Below are positions 56,783 through 64,000 of a DNA stretch of 64,000 nucleotides, in pieces. The notes beneath the pieces are model-generated. The model was given only the letters and a program-made list of their open reading frames with translations, was not told where the DNA came from and did not search any database. The translations under genes were made by a program, and so were the position numbers. Each line of letters begins with the position of its first letter. The stretch's first letter is position 1. This stretch comes from Reyranella sp. Lineage in GTDB: Bacteria; Pseudomonadota; Alphaproteobacteria; Reyranellales; Reyranellaceae. The stretch spans positions 62,001 through 126,000 of the forward strand of contig NZ_SCUT01000045.1 in assembly GCF_004297265.1 (NCBI RefSeq), read 5' to 3'.

Positions 56783-57712
56783 CTACTGCGAAAACTTCAG
56801 GTACTGGGCCACGAAATCGCAGCCGACGCTCTTGGAGTAGGCGTCGATCAGTTTCTTGGTGATCGGGCCCGGCGCCTTGCCATCGCCGACCGGTGCGCCG
56901 TTGAAGCTCTTCACCGGCAGGATGCAGAGGCTCGTCGAGGTGAGGAACATCTCCTCGGCATTGGCGGCGTCGAACAGGTCGATGTCGCCCGGCGTGCAGG
57001 CGACGCCGATCTGCTTGGCCATGTCCATGGTCATCTGGCGGCTGACACCCGGCAGGACGTAGCGCTCGGACGGCGTGAAGAGCTGGCCCTCGCGCACGAT
57101 GAAGATGTTGCTGCCGAGCCCCTCGGCGAGGTTGCCGTTCTCGTCGAGCAGGATCGGCCAGGCGTCGGGATTGAGCGCCTTGATCGGCTTCTCGGCCATG
57201 ATCATGTTGAGATAGTTGTGCGTCTTGGCGCGGGGCGAGAGCATCGACGGGGCGATACGGCGCGCCGTCGTGGTCATCGCCTCGGCGCCCTCGCGGTAGA
57301 GCTTGCCGCGCTTGGCGAGCGGCAGGGGTGTCATCTCGATCACGACCTGTGGGCCGACATTCTCCCAGCCCTCGTCGCCCACGGCGTCGACGCCGCGGCT
57401 GACCCGCTGGCCCAGCCACCAGTCGCCGACCTCGGCGCGCAGATGCTCGTTGCGCGCCACGACCTCCTCGCTGTGCGCGATCATCTCCTTCGGCGACAGG
57501 CCCGGATCGATCTGCAGGTAGCGCAGCGAGCGGTAGAAGCGGTCGATATGCTCCTTCAGGCGGAACGGGACTCCGTTGAAAGTGCGGGTCATGTCGAAGG
57601 CGCCGTCGCCGTATTTCCAGCTGCGGTCGCGGAACGGGATCATCACCTCGTTCTCGGGCACGAACTTGCCATTGAACCAGGCGATGCGTTGATTGCTGAG
57701 CTGTGTGGCCAT
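56783..57712 (-). CDS. Class IV aminotransferase (branched-chain or D-amino acid type)
   Basis: 309-residue fold-type IV PLP aminotransferase. The Schiff-base lysine is in RAKTHNYLNMIMAE. DRSWKYGDGAFDMTRTFNG at the N-terminus and ENGNLAEGLGSNIFIV around the PLP phosphate loop agree with BCAT/DAAT-like members. The ATG at 57712 follows AGGAGG. The GntR gene upstream ends 13 bases before, so the regulator and aminotransferase are co-transcribed. With the class III aminotransferase and importer across the divergent promoter, a role in amine or D-amino acid use is likely (inference). Confidence 0.88.
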   Translation of the reverse strand: MATQLSNQRIAWFNGKFVPENEVMIPFRDRSWKYGDGAFDMTRTFNGVPFRLKEHIDRFYRSLRYLQIDPGLSPKEMIAHSEEVVARNEHLRAEVGDWWLGQRVSRGVDAVGDEGWENVGPQVVIEMTPLPLAKRGKLYREGAEAMTTTARRIAPSMLSPRAKTHNYLNMIMAEKPIKALNPDAWPILLDENGNLAEGLGSNIFIVREGQLFTPSERYVLPGVSRQMTMDMAKQIGVACTPGDIDLFDAANAEEMFLTSTSLCILPVKSFNGAPVGDGKAPGPITKKLIDAYSKSVGCDFVAQYLKFSQ

Positions 57713-57725
57713 GATGTCCTCCTGA

Positions 57726-58484
57726 TCAGTTGACTCGAAGTTCGAAGATCGCGTCGCCGGCCGACGGGCTGCGTCGCTTCCGGGCGGTCGCCGGGACCGC
57801 CGGCGCGATGTTGCCGTTTTCGTCGGCGAGGCCCGCCACATAGGAAAGGGCTCGGCGGATGTCGTTCTCCATTTCCCGGCGGGCGGCCGCGGCATCGCCG
57901 GCCTGCAACGCGTCGATGAGGCGTTGCCGGCCCGCCGGTCCGCGCGGAGAGGAGATGAAGTCGGGATAGAGGAGGTTCATGTAGGGACCGGTCTGCAGCC
58001 ACAGCCCTTCGATCAGGCGCAGCAGGGTGGGCTGCCCTGCCGCGGCATAGACGGCGAAATGGAACTCGCGCACCTTCTGGCGGTCGGTCGCACCGTCGCC
58101 GCGACTGCGCGCGACGATGATTTCCCGGGCGGCGCGACGGACTTCGGCAATCTGGTTGCGCGTCGCGGCGAGGGCCGCCTTGGCGGCCGCGAGGCCTTCC
58201 AGCTCCATGCGGATGTCGCGCAGTTCGAGGACCTTGTCGCGGGTCATCAGCGGCACGCGGACCGACCGGTTGGGGTTCATCTCGAACGCGCCTTCGGCGA
58301 CCAGGCGGCGCATCGCCTCGCGCACCGGCGTGAGGCTGACGCCCAGGACGCCGGCAACGTAACGGAAGGTGACCTTCTGGCCCGGCGCGAAACGTCCGGA
58401 CGTCAGCGCCTCGCGCAGCGAGGCGTACACCTGCTGGCGGAGAGAGGTGTCGGCGGCGTCCGGAGGGGTCGCAATGCGGGGCAT
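57726..58484 (-). CDS. GntR family transcriptional regulator, FCD subfamily
   Basis: 252-residue regulator with an N-terminal winged helix (about residues 15-80; VLGVSLTPVREAMRRL recognition helix) and an FCD ligand domain (about 90-225). It is the local regulator of the divergent aminotransferase-importer locus: the start at 58484 faces the class III aminotransferase at 58637, and two TGTGATCACA sites lie between them. Co-transcribed with the class IV aminotransferase gene downstream. Confidence 0.9.
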   Translation of the reverse strand: MPRIATPPDAADTSLRQQVYASLREALTSGRFAPGQKVTFRYVAGVLGVSLTPVREAMRRLVAEGAFEMNPNRSVRVPLMTRDKVLELRDIRMELEGLAAAKAALAATRNQIAEVRRAAREIIVARSRGDGATDRQKVREFHFAVYAAAGQPTLLRLIEGLWLQTGPYMNLLYPDFISSPRGPAGRQRLIDALQAGDAAAARREMENDIRRALSYVAGLADENGNIAPAVPATARKRRSPSAGDAIFELRVN

Positions 58485-58515
58485 CGGTAATCGAGCTTAA
58501 CCCACCGCTGTGGAA

Positions 58516-58529
58516 TTTGTGATCACAAA
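58516..58529. promoter_or_regulatory. Operator 1: TTTGTGATCACAAA palindrome
   Basis: Perfect 14-bp palindrome in the 152-bp gap between the divergent GntR gene and the class III aminotransferase gene, 32 bases upstream of the GntR start. Together with the second site at 58573-58586 it makes a strong candidate for binding by the adjacent FCD-GntR protein; these regulators bind short palindromes of the T-G-x-x-C-A form. Confidence 0.7.
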
Positions 58530-58572
58530 AGTGCATTGCTGGGGTGAAAGGCGGCGGTTAGGCTCCTCGGGA

Positions 58573-58586
58573 TTTGTGATCACATT
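58573..58586. promoter_or_regulatory. Operator 2: TTTGTGATCACATT
   Basis: Shares the 12 bases TTTGTGATCACA with operator 1 (core palindrome TGTGATCACA at 58575-58584) and lies 57 bases further, centre to centre, 51 bases before the ATG at 58637. Two copies allow one regulator to control both divergent promoters or to form a loop. Confidence 0.7.
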
Positions 58587-58636
58587 ATTTTGCCGCGCAC
58601 CTCTGTTGCGGGCATCGTTCTTGCTGGGTGAGGGAC

Positions 58637-59947
58637 ATGCGCTCCTACGCGAACTCGATCGCACTCTACGAAAAGACCCGAAAGCACCTGGCCGGCGGCG
58701 TCAGCAGCAACGTGCGCTACGCCAGCGTGCCCGTGCCGCTGTTCTTCGCGCGCGGCGAGGGCGCCCGGCTCCATGACGTCGACGGTAACGTGCACATCGA
58801 TTACGTGCTGGGCAACGGGCCGGCCATTCTGGGGCATGCGCCGAAGCCGGTGATCGAGGCCGTGGCCGCCTCCCTGGGCGAGGGCCAGCTCTTTGCGGCG
58901 CAGAACCCGCGCGAGACCGAGCTGGCGGAACGACTGTGCGGGCTGTTGCCCGGCGCCGAGGTGGTACGCTTCACGACCTCGGGCACCGAGGCGGTGCTGA
59001 TGGCCTTCCGCCTGGCACGGGCCTTCACCGGCCGCGAAAAGATCCTGAAGTTCGAGGGCCATTATCACGGCTGGAGCGACCAGGCCTATATCAGCGCCCG
59101 GCCGCCGCTGAACGAGGCCGGGCCTGCCGACGCGCCGGTGCCTGTCGCCGGTTCGCCCGGCATGCCGGCCAGCGTGCTGGGCGACGTCGCCGTCTGCACC
59201 TGGAACGACCTCGACCTGCTGGAGCAGACGCTGGAGCGCCATCGCGGCGAGATCGCGGGCGTGATCATGGAGCCCGTGATGGTGAATGGCGGGGCGATTC
59301 CGCCGGCGCCTGGCTATCTCGAGGGCGTGCGCGCCCTTTGCGACAAGCATGGTGCGTTGTTCATCTGCGACGAGGTCATCACCGGCTTCCGCGTCGGCCT
59401 GCGCGGTGCCCAGGGCAAGTTCGGCGTGAAGGCCGACCTCAGCATCTATGCGAAGGCTGTGGCGGCAGGGTTCCCGCTGGCCATGGTCGCCGGCCGCCGC
59501 GACATCATGGACACCCTGCTCGACAAGGGCGTGATGCATGGCGGCACCTACAATGGCAATGTCCAGAGCATGGCGGCAGCGCTGGCAGCCCTGGACGTAC
59601 TCGAAGCCGACGATGGCAAGGTCTATCGCGATCTTGAAGCGCGGGGCACCGAGCTGATGCAGGGCCTCTCGTCGCTGGCCGCGAAGCACAAGCTGCCGAT
59701 CCGCGTGCAGGGCATGCCGGCGATCTTCCAGACTTTCTTCACCACGGCCCCGGCGCCACGCAACTATCGCGAATCGGCGGCCTGCGACCGCGATGCCATG
59801 CTGGCCTTCCACGCGGCCCTGCAGGAAGAGGGCGTCCGGGCGCAGCAGGCCGGCAAATGGTTCCTCTCCACGGCGCATGACAAGCCGGTCATCGAGGAGA
59901 CGCTGGCCGCTGCCGATCGCGCCATGGCCAAAATGGCCCGCGTCTAG
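58637..59947 (+). CDS. Class III aminotransferase (glutamate-1-semialdehyde 2,1-aminomutase-like)
   Basis: 436-residue fold-type I PLP enzyme. TTSGTEAVLMAFRLARAFTG, FICDEVITGFR (Asp contacting the PLP ring) and SIYAKAVAAGFPLAMVAG (Schiff-base lysine) are typical of the GSAM-like branch. In such operons these enzymes are usually transaminases for omega- or beta-amino compounds rather than haem-pathway HemL. The ATG at 58637, with GAGGGA before it, is preferred over an upstream GTG at 58628. The ATPase gene begins on the base after its stop. Confidence 0.88.
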   Translation: MRSYANSIALYEKTRKHLAGGVSSNVRYASVPVPLFFARGEGARLHDVDGNVHIDYVLGNGPAILGHAPKPVIEAVAASLGEGQLFAAQNPRETELAERLCGLLPGAEVVRFTTSGTEAVLMAFRLARAFTGREKILKFEGHYHGWSDQAYISARPPLNEAGPADAPVPVAGSPGMPASVLGDVAVCTWNDLDLLEQTLERHRGEIAGVIMEPVMVNGGAIPPAPGYLEGVRALCDKHGALFICDEVITGFRVGLRGAQGKFGVKADLSIYAKAVAAGFPLAMVAGRRDIMDTLLDKGVMHGGTYNGNVQSMAAALAALDVLEADDGKVYRDLEARGTELMQGLSSLAAKHKLPIRVQGMPAIFQTFFTTAPAPRNYRESAACDRDAMLAFHAALQEEGVRAQQAGKWFLSTAHDKPVIEETLAAADRAMAKMARV

Positions 59948-60910
59948 ATGTCGGATATCCGTCTCGAAGGGGTGACCAGGCGCTACGGCACGTTTGCCGC
60001 GGCCGACCAGGTCGACCTCTCGGTGACGCAGGGTGAGTTCGTCACGATCCTGGGGCCGAGCGGATCGGGCAAGACGACTCTCCTGTCGCTGATCGCCGGA
60101 CTCAACCGGCCGACCTCGGGCCGGATTTTCATCGGCGGCCGCGACGTCACCAACGCTACGGCACAGGAACGCAACATCGGGCTGGTCTTCCAGTCCTATG
60201 CGCTGTTCCCGCACATGACCGTGCTGCAGAACGTCCTGTTCCCGCTGGGCGTCCGCAGGATCGGCGGCGCCGAGGCGGACAGGCTGGCGCGTGATGCGCT
60301 GAAGCTGGTGCGTCTCGACGGCTTGGAGAATCGCCGTCCGTCGCAGCTTTCGGGCGGTCAGCAGCAGCGTGTGGCGCTGGCGCGGGCGGTGGTCTTCAAG
60401 CCCGACATCCTGCTGCTCGACGAGCCGCTGGGCGCGCTCGACCGCAAGCTGCGCGAGGAACTGCAGGTCGAGCTCAAGCAACTGCAACGCACGCTGGGCG
60501 TCACGACCCTGCTGGTGACGCACGACCAGGAAGAGGCGCTGTCGCTCTCCGACCGGATCATGGTGCTGGACAAGGGGCGTACGCAGCAGGTCGCGGCGCC
60601 GACGGAGGCCTATCTCAAGCCTGCCAACCGTTTCGTGGCGGAGTTTTTAGGCATCGCCAACTTCGTCAGTCTGCCCGACGGCCGCCAGGGCGTGGTGCGG
60701 CCCGAGCGTGTGCGGCTGTCGGCCGGCGAGCAAGGCAAGTCTGCGCGCGTCGTCGAGGCGATCTATCTCGGGCAGATGGTGCGCTATCACTTGGCCCTCG
60801 ACGGCAATCAAACGGTGGTGGCCGCCGTGCCGTTCCTGGGCACGGCGCATGCGCCGGGAGAGCGTGTCAGCGTTTCGTGGGAGTCGGCCGATGTCTGGCC
60901 GGTAACATAG
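59948..60910 (+). CDS. ABC transporter ATP-binding protein, spermidine/putrescine (PotA) type
   Basis: 320-residue ATPase. Walker A GPSGSGKTT, Q-loop FQSYALFPHMTV, signature LSGGQQQRVALARAVV, Walker B ILLLDEPLGALDRK and switch His in THDQEEAL are intact, and the C-terminal TOBE domain (about 250-320) is present. First transport gene of a Pot-type importer for polyamine-like or amino compounds. It starts directly after the aminotransferase stop, which indicates tight co-expression. Confidence 0.92.
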   Translation: MSDIRLEGVTRRYGTFAAADQVDLSVTQGEFVTILGPSGSGKTTLLSLIAGLNRPTSGRIFIGGRDVTNATAQERNIGLVFQSYALFPHMTVLQNVLFPLGVRRIGGAEADRLARDALKLVRLDGLENRRPSQLSGGQQQRVALARAVVFKPDILLLDEPLGALDRKLREELQVELKQLQRTLGVTTLLVTHDQEEALSLSDRIMVLDKGRTQQVAAPTEAYLKPANRFVAEFLGIANFVSLPDGRQGVVRPERVRLSAGEQGKSARVVEAIYLGQMVRYHLALDGNQTVVAAVPFLGTAHAPGERVSVSWESADVWPVT

Positions 60911-60921
60911 AGGGGATCGAG

Positions 60922-61944
60922 ATGAAGAGACGTACTTTCGTCGGCGGCGCCGCCGCCCTGCCGGCCATGAGCCTCCTGTCCGGGACCGCGCGGGCGCAGT
61001 CCAAGGAAATCCGCATGATCGAATCGGGCGGCGCCTCCGGCGAGTCGATCCAGAAGGGCTATATCGACCCGCTGTTCCAGAAGACCGGCATCAAGGTCGT
61101 GCGCGAGAGCCCGAGTTCGCTCGGCAAGTTGCGCGCCCTGGTCGAGAGCGGCCAGACCAGCACGACCTTGTTCGAGCTGGGCTCGGGTGTCGTCCTGCAG
61201 GCCAAGAAGCTCGGTCTGATCGAAAAGGTCGACTGGGCCGCCGTAAGTCCCGCCGCGATGTTCCCTGAGGCCAAGGACGAGTACGGCTTCGGCTACCAGT
61301 ATTTCTCGACCATCATGGCGTGGCGCAAGGGCGTGAAGGAGCCGAAGAACTTCACCGAGTTCTTCGATACCAAGGCTTTCCCCGGCAAGCGCTGCCTGCC
61401 GGATTATCCGCACTACTGCCTGCCGTTCGCGCTCCAGGCCGCGGGCGTGCCGATCGACAAGCTGTTCCCGCTCGACGTCGACACGGCCTTCAAGAAGCTG
61501 AACGAGATCAAGAAGGACGTCGCGGTCTGGTGGAAGGCCGGCGCCCAGCCGCCGCAGCTCATGAAGGACAACGAGGTCCAGTACTCGATCTGCTGGTCGG
61601 GCCGTGTCGTGGGCGATCCGGCGTTCGGCCTGAGCTTTGCGGGCGGCAAGGCCGATCTTTCCTTCATCTGTGTGGTCAAGGGCTCCAAACCGGATGACAA
61701 GGCCGCCGCCTGGAAGCTGATGCATGAGATGTCGCTGCCGGAAAATCAGGCCAAGGCGGCGGAAGTCATCTCCTATACCGGCCCCAGCCCCGATCTCGAC
61801 GCGCTGTTGCCCAAGGACAAGCTCTGGCAGTTCCCGACCAGCAAGCAGAACAAGGATGTGCAGTATTTCGAGAACGCCCAGTGGTGGGCCGACAACGGCG
61901 AGGCCGTGAACAAGAAGTGGGAAGCCTTCAAGCTCAGCCTGTGA
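60922..61944 (+). CDS. ABC transporter substrate-binding protein, PotD/iron(III) type
   Basis: 340-residue periplasmic protein with a Tat-like signal (KRRTFVGGAAALPAM, cleavage after ARAQ near residue 28). The mature part begins KEIRMIESGGASGESIQ and follows the type II binding-protein pattern of PotD/spermidine-like families, with LPDYPHYCLPFALQAAGVP and DVAVWWKAGAQPPQLM. A 157-base spacer carrying a repeat element separates it from the permease, unlike the tight spacing elsewhere in the operon. Confidence 0.88.
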   Translation: MKRRTFVGGAAALPAMSLLSGTARAQSKEIRMIESGGASGESIQKGYIDPLFQKTGIKVVRESPSSLGKLRALVESGQTSTTLFELGSGVVLQAKKLGLIEKVDWAAVSPAAMFPEAKDEYGFGYQYFSTIMAWRKGVKEPKNFTEFFDTKAFPGKRCLPDYPHYCLPFALQAAGVPIDKLFPLDVDTAFKKLNEIKKDVAVWWKAGAQPPQLMKDNEVQYSICWSGRVVGDPAFGLSFAGGKADLSFICVVKGSKPDDKAAAWKLMHEMSLPENQAKAAEVISYTGPSPDLDALLPKDKLWQFPTSKQNKDVQYFENAQWWADNGEAVNKKWEAFKLSL

Positions 61945-61958
61945 TGCAAATGGCGGTG

Positions 61959-62102
61959 TTCCGTGCTCCTCCCCATTCAGATGGGGAGGTGTCGGCGTCC
62001 TACGCCGACGGAGGGGTCATGCGTGCCCATCGTGGCGCCGTACTTGACCCCTCCATCGCGGGTTACCGCGCCACCTCCCCATTTGAATGGGGAGGCACGG
62101 AA
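61959..62102. repeat. Inverted-repeat element inserted between binding-protein and permease genes
   Basis: About 144 bp with near-perfect ends: TTCCGTGC, a 2-base insertion TC, then CTCCCCATTCAGATGGGGAG GTG on the left, and the reverse complement of the same minus the insertion on the right (30 of 31 shared bases match). Each arm is itself a hairpin, and inner arms GGAGGGGTCA and TGACCCCTCC also pair. It is a non-coding MITE- or RPE-like element. Its right arm contributes the GGGGAGG used as ribosome binding site, and its last bases abut the permease ATG. Confidence 0.75.
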
Positions 62103-62923
62103 TGACGCGCTCAAGCGGCTTCTCCTTCATCGCACCGCTGCTGGTGCTGATGGTCGTCGCCTTCAACGCGCCCATCGTCTACATGCTGGGCCTCGCCTTC
62201 TGGGAGAAGGGGCGGGGGTTCACGCTCGAGCACTATGAAGGCCTGGCGGAAGCCCCTGTCTATCTGCGCGTGCTGGGCAACACGATGCGCATCGCGCTGA
62301 TCGCGACCCTGGCCAACATCGTCATCGGCTATCCGCTGGCGCACTGGATGCGCGGTCTCGGCAGCCGCGGCCGCATGATCGCGATCGCCCTGGTCGTGCT
62401 GCCCTTCTGGGTCTCGATCCTCGTGCGGACGTACGCCTGGATCGTCGTGCTGGGCAATGGCGGGATCGTGAACCGCGCATTGCAATGGAGCGGCCTCACC
62501 GACGCGCCGGTCTCCTTCCTCTACAACGAGCTGGGCGTCACGATCGGCATGGCCAACGTCCTGCTGCCGTTCCTGGTGCTGCCACTGTTCGCCGCCATGA
62601 TCCGCATCGACGACCGGCTGCTGCAGGCCGCCGCCTCGCTGGGGGCACCGCCGCGAACCATCTTCTGGAAGGTGTATTTCCCGCTCACCCTGCCGGCACT
62701 GGCCGCGGGCGCACTCCTGGTCTTCATCCTCTGCCTCGGCTTCTACGTGACGCCCGCGATCCTGGGCGGCGGCCGGGTGCCGATGATCTCCAACCTGCTC
62801 GATACGCTGATCAACCAGATCCCGCGCTGGGAGCAGGCTTCGGCCATCTCGACGATCCTGCTGATCGTCACGCTGCTGATCTTCGCCGCCTATCGCCGGC
62901 TCGACCGCAAGGCTTCGGCATGA
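62102..62923 (+). CDS. ABC transporter permease, PotB type
   Basis: 273-residue membrane subunit with six predicted helices. The coupling segment AASLGAPPRTIFWKVYFPLTLP (EAA-like loop) is clear. The ATG at 62102 is chosen because GGGGAGG lies six bases before it; this site is provided by the right end of the inverted-repeat element. Followed by the second permease after 10 bases. Confidence 0.9.
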   Translation: MTRSSGFSFIAPLLVLMVVAFNAPIVYMLGLAFWEKGRGFTLEHYEGLAEAPVYLRVLGNTMRIALIATLANIVIGYPLAHWMRGLGSRGRMIAIALVVLPFWVSILVRTYAWIVVLGNGGIVNRALQWSGLTDAPVSFLYNELGVTIGMANVLLPFLVLPLFAAMIRIDDRLLQAAASLGAPPRTIFWKVYFPLTLPALAAGALLVFILCLGFYVTPAILGGGRVPMISNLLDTLINQIPRWEQASAISTILLIVTLLIFAAYRRLDRKASA

Positions 62924-62933
62924 GGGACGGGGC

Positions 62934-63752
62934 ATGAGCCGCGAAGCGATCGGCGGGTCGGTCTGGACGCGGCGCGGGCTGGCGGCCATGGGCGTCTTCG
63001 GCCTGGTCTTCCTCACCGTGCCGCTGGTCATCGTGATCCCGATGTCCTTCTCCTCGGCGCGGGCGCTCACCTTTCCGCCGCCCAGCCTGTCGCTGCGCTG
63101 GTACGAGACCTTCTTCGGGGATCCGCGCTGGATGGAGGCGATGTGGACCTCGACCTTCGTCGCTGCGATCTCGTCACTTGCCGCGCTGGTCCTGGGCGGA
63201 CTTGCGGCCTACGGCTTGCGGCGCGGCACCTTCAAGGGCCGCGACTGGGCCGAGGGCAACTTCATGGCGCCGCTGATCGTGCCGACCATCATCGTGGCGA
63301 TTGCGCTCTATCTCGCCCTGGCCAAGGTCGGCCTGCTGGGCTCGCTCCTGGGCCTGGTGGTCGCCCACACCTTGCTCAACGTGCCGCTGGTGATGATGGT
63401 TCTGGGCGTCGCGATCCGCGAGTTCGACCAGCGGATCGAGCAGGTCGCCTGGAGCCTCGGCGCCTCCTGGAGCTACGCGATGCGCAAGGTCGTGCTGCCG
63501 AACCTGGCGCCCAGCGTGTTCGCCGCCTGGATCTTCGCCTTCATCGGCAGTTTCGACGAGGTCATCGTGACCTCGTTCATCGCCGGCAAGTACGAGACCG
63601 TGCCGAAGAAGATGTTCAACGAGCTGGTTCTCGAGGTGAATCCGACGATCACCGCCGTTGCGACGTTGCTGATCGCCTTCACCGTGCTGGCGCTTGCCGC
63701 TGTGGCGTTCGTTCTTGGCCGTGCGGGGAAGCTCAAAGAGACCGTGGTCTGA
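62934..63752 (+). CDS. ABC transporter permease, PotC type
   Basis: 272-residue second membrane subunit. Six predicted helices, an EAA-like coupling loop around EQVAWSLGASWSYAMRKVVLPNLAP, and the PotC-like SFDEVIVTSFIAG near the C-terminus. It completes the PotABCD-type importer with the ATPase, binding protein and PotB-type subunit. After its stop a 103-base gap holds a pair of near-direct repeats before the next gene. Confidence 0.9.
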   Translation: MSREAIGGSVWTRRGLAAMGVFGLVFLTVPLVIVIPMSFSSARALTFPPPSLSLRWYETFFGDPRWMEAMWTSTFVAAISSLAALVLGGLAAYGLRRGTFKGRDWAEGNFMAPLIVPTIIVAIALYLALAKVGLLGSLLGLVVAHTLLNVPLVMMVLGVAIREFDQRIEQVAWSLGASWSYAMRKVVLPNLAPSVFAAWIFAFIGSFDEVIVTSFIAGKYETVPKKMFNELVLEVNPTITAVATLLIAFTVLALAAVAFVLGRAGKLKETVV

Positions 63753-63763
63753 GAGATCCGTAT

Positions 63764-63837
63764 TCCTTCGTGGATTTGAAATACGACGGCGCTACAAGAC
63801 TGCTCCGGTCCCGAGCGGACCGAATCCTACGTGGATT
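63764..63837 (+). promoter_or_regulatory. Near-direct repeat pair with hairpin before the last gene
   Basis: TCCTTCGTGGATT (63764-63776) and TCCTACGTGGATT (63825-63837) match at 12 of 13 bases, 61 bases apart. The second copy is itself a palindrome, AATCC-TACGT-GGATT. Between them CGGTCC-CGAGC-GGACCG (63806-63822) forms a hairpin. Candidate regulator sites or terminator for the gene ending at 63752 and control region for the one starting at 63856. Confidence 0.45.
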
Positions 63838-63855
63838 CCAGACGAGGAGGTCTTC

Positions 63856-64000
63856 ATGCCTGGCAGCGAGAGTTTTCCCAACGGCACCCTGCTGACGAGC
63901 GACGCACAGTACTTCGACTACAGTTCGGCAGCGAACCCGATCCGGCAGGGCATCATCCCGCCGGTGCCGTACCGGGCCTTCTCGCCGTCCTTTTTCGACG
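63856..64000 (+). CDS. Partial gene at the window edge, product not recognised
   Basis: Forty-eight codons are visible, starting at ATG 63856 with GAGGAGG seven to thirteen bases before. The visible peptide begins MPGSESFPNGTL, continues with many Ser, Tyr and Pro, and contains RQGIIPPVPYRAF. It has no signal peptide. I do not recognise the family; it continues beyond the window. Its position behind the Pot-type importer suggests an enzyme acting on the imported compound. Confidence 0.6.
   Translation, partial: MPGSESFPNGTLLTSDAQYFDYSSAANPIRQGIIPPVPYRAFSPSFFD

Noticed and set aside
58637..59947. Assignment of the class III aminotransferase as HemL of haem synthesis
   Set aside because: Its operon with a Pot-type importer and a GntR regulator argues for a catabolic transaminase; sequence signatures alone do not separate the two.
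61881..62105. Small plus-strand frame across the gap before the PotB-type gene
   Set aside because: Most of it is the inverted-repeat element; no homology-like motif and no ribosome site.

Overview
The window is GC-rich (roughly two thirds G+C by eye) bacterial chromosome, packed with genes and almost without gaps. The gene families point to an aerobic, oligotrophic alphaproteobacterium: Tat-type Bug solute-binding proteins, TRAP, Liv and Pot transporters, FCD-type GntR regulators, a sigma-54 promoter, and the slt / dapA / smpB neighbourhood. A Reyranella- or Rhodospirillales-like soil or water organism would fit, but that placement is inference. I see no rRNA, tRNA, CRISPR array, prophage or intact insertion sequence. 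No gap between genes exceeds 300 bases; the largest (12757-13017) is a regulatory leader.

Layout. 85-4788: FCD-GntR regulator, Bug binding protein and a large FAD/Fe-S 2-hydroxyacid dehydrogenase. 4832-6914: NudC-type NADH pyrophosphatase and an Old Yellow Enzyme. 6923-11733: single-domain response regulator, hybrid histidine kinase, and an HlyD/FUSC efflux pair. 11857-12756: DMT exporter. 13018-17427: NitT/TauT-type ABC importer with an amidohydrolase, behind a clear sigma-54 promoter and a structured leader RNA. 17503-20589: RsmB and a YddA/SbmA-like ABC protein. 20572-22732: an unknown gene, then an XRE-cupin regulator with a cupin enzyme. 22768-28426: a three-gene 2-oxoacid:ferredoxin oxidoreductase operon and an AraC regulator. 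28498-37486: MFS carrier, Bug protein, alkylsulfatase and a complete Liv-type ABC importer. 37477-40222 (minus strand): HAD dehalogenase, threonine-dehydratase family enzyme and membrane adenylate cyclase. 40263-43890: YdhR-like protein, aldo/keto reductase, SWIM zinc-finger protein and a nucleotidyltransferase-like protein. 43893-47954: thioredoxin 2, lytic transglycosylase, DapA, SmpB. 47980-54760: acyl-CoA dehydrogenase, TRAP binding protein and a liuBCD-like acyl-CoA carboxylase cluster. 54800-55582: small membrane protein plus DsbB-like protein. 55770-56642: DUF2189 membrane protein. 56783-63752: a divergent regulon with class IV aminotransferase and FCD-GntR regulator on the minus strand, and class III aminotransferase plus PotABCD-type importer on the plus strand. 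The window ends inside an unrecognised gene starting at 63856.

The common theme is scavenging. Binding proteins and importers sit beside the enzymes that would use the imported compound (amidohydrolase, alkylsulfatase, aminotransferases, hydroxyacid dehydrogenase), often with a local one-component regulator. The most interesting regulatory locus is 12833-13017: a sigma-54 promoter followed by a leader with two mutually exclusive hairpins and a third hairpin that covers the Shine-Dalgarno of a purine/nitrogen-type import operon. Next come the twin operators at 58516-58586 and an inverted-repeat element at 61959-62102 that supplies a ribosome binding site inside an operon.
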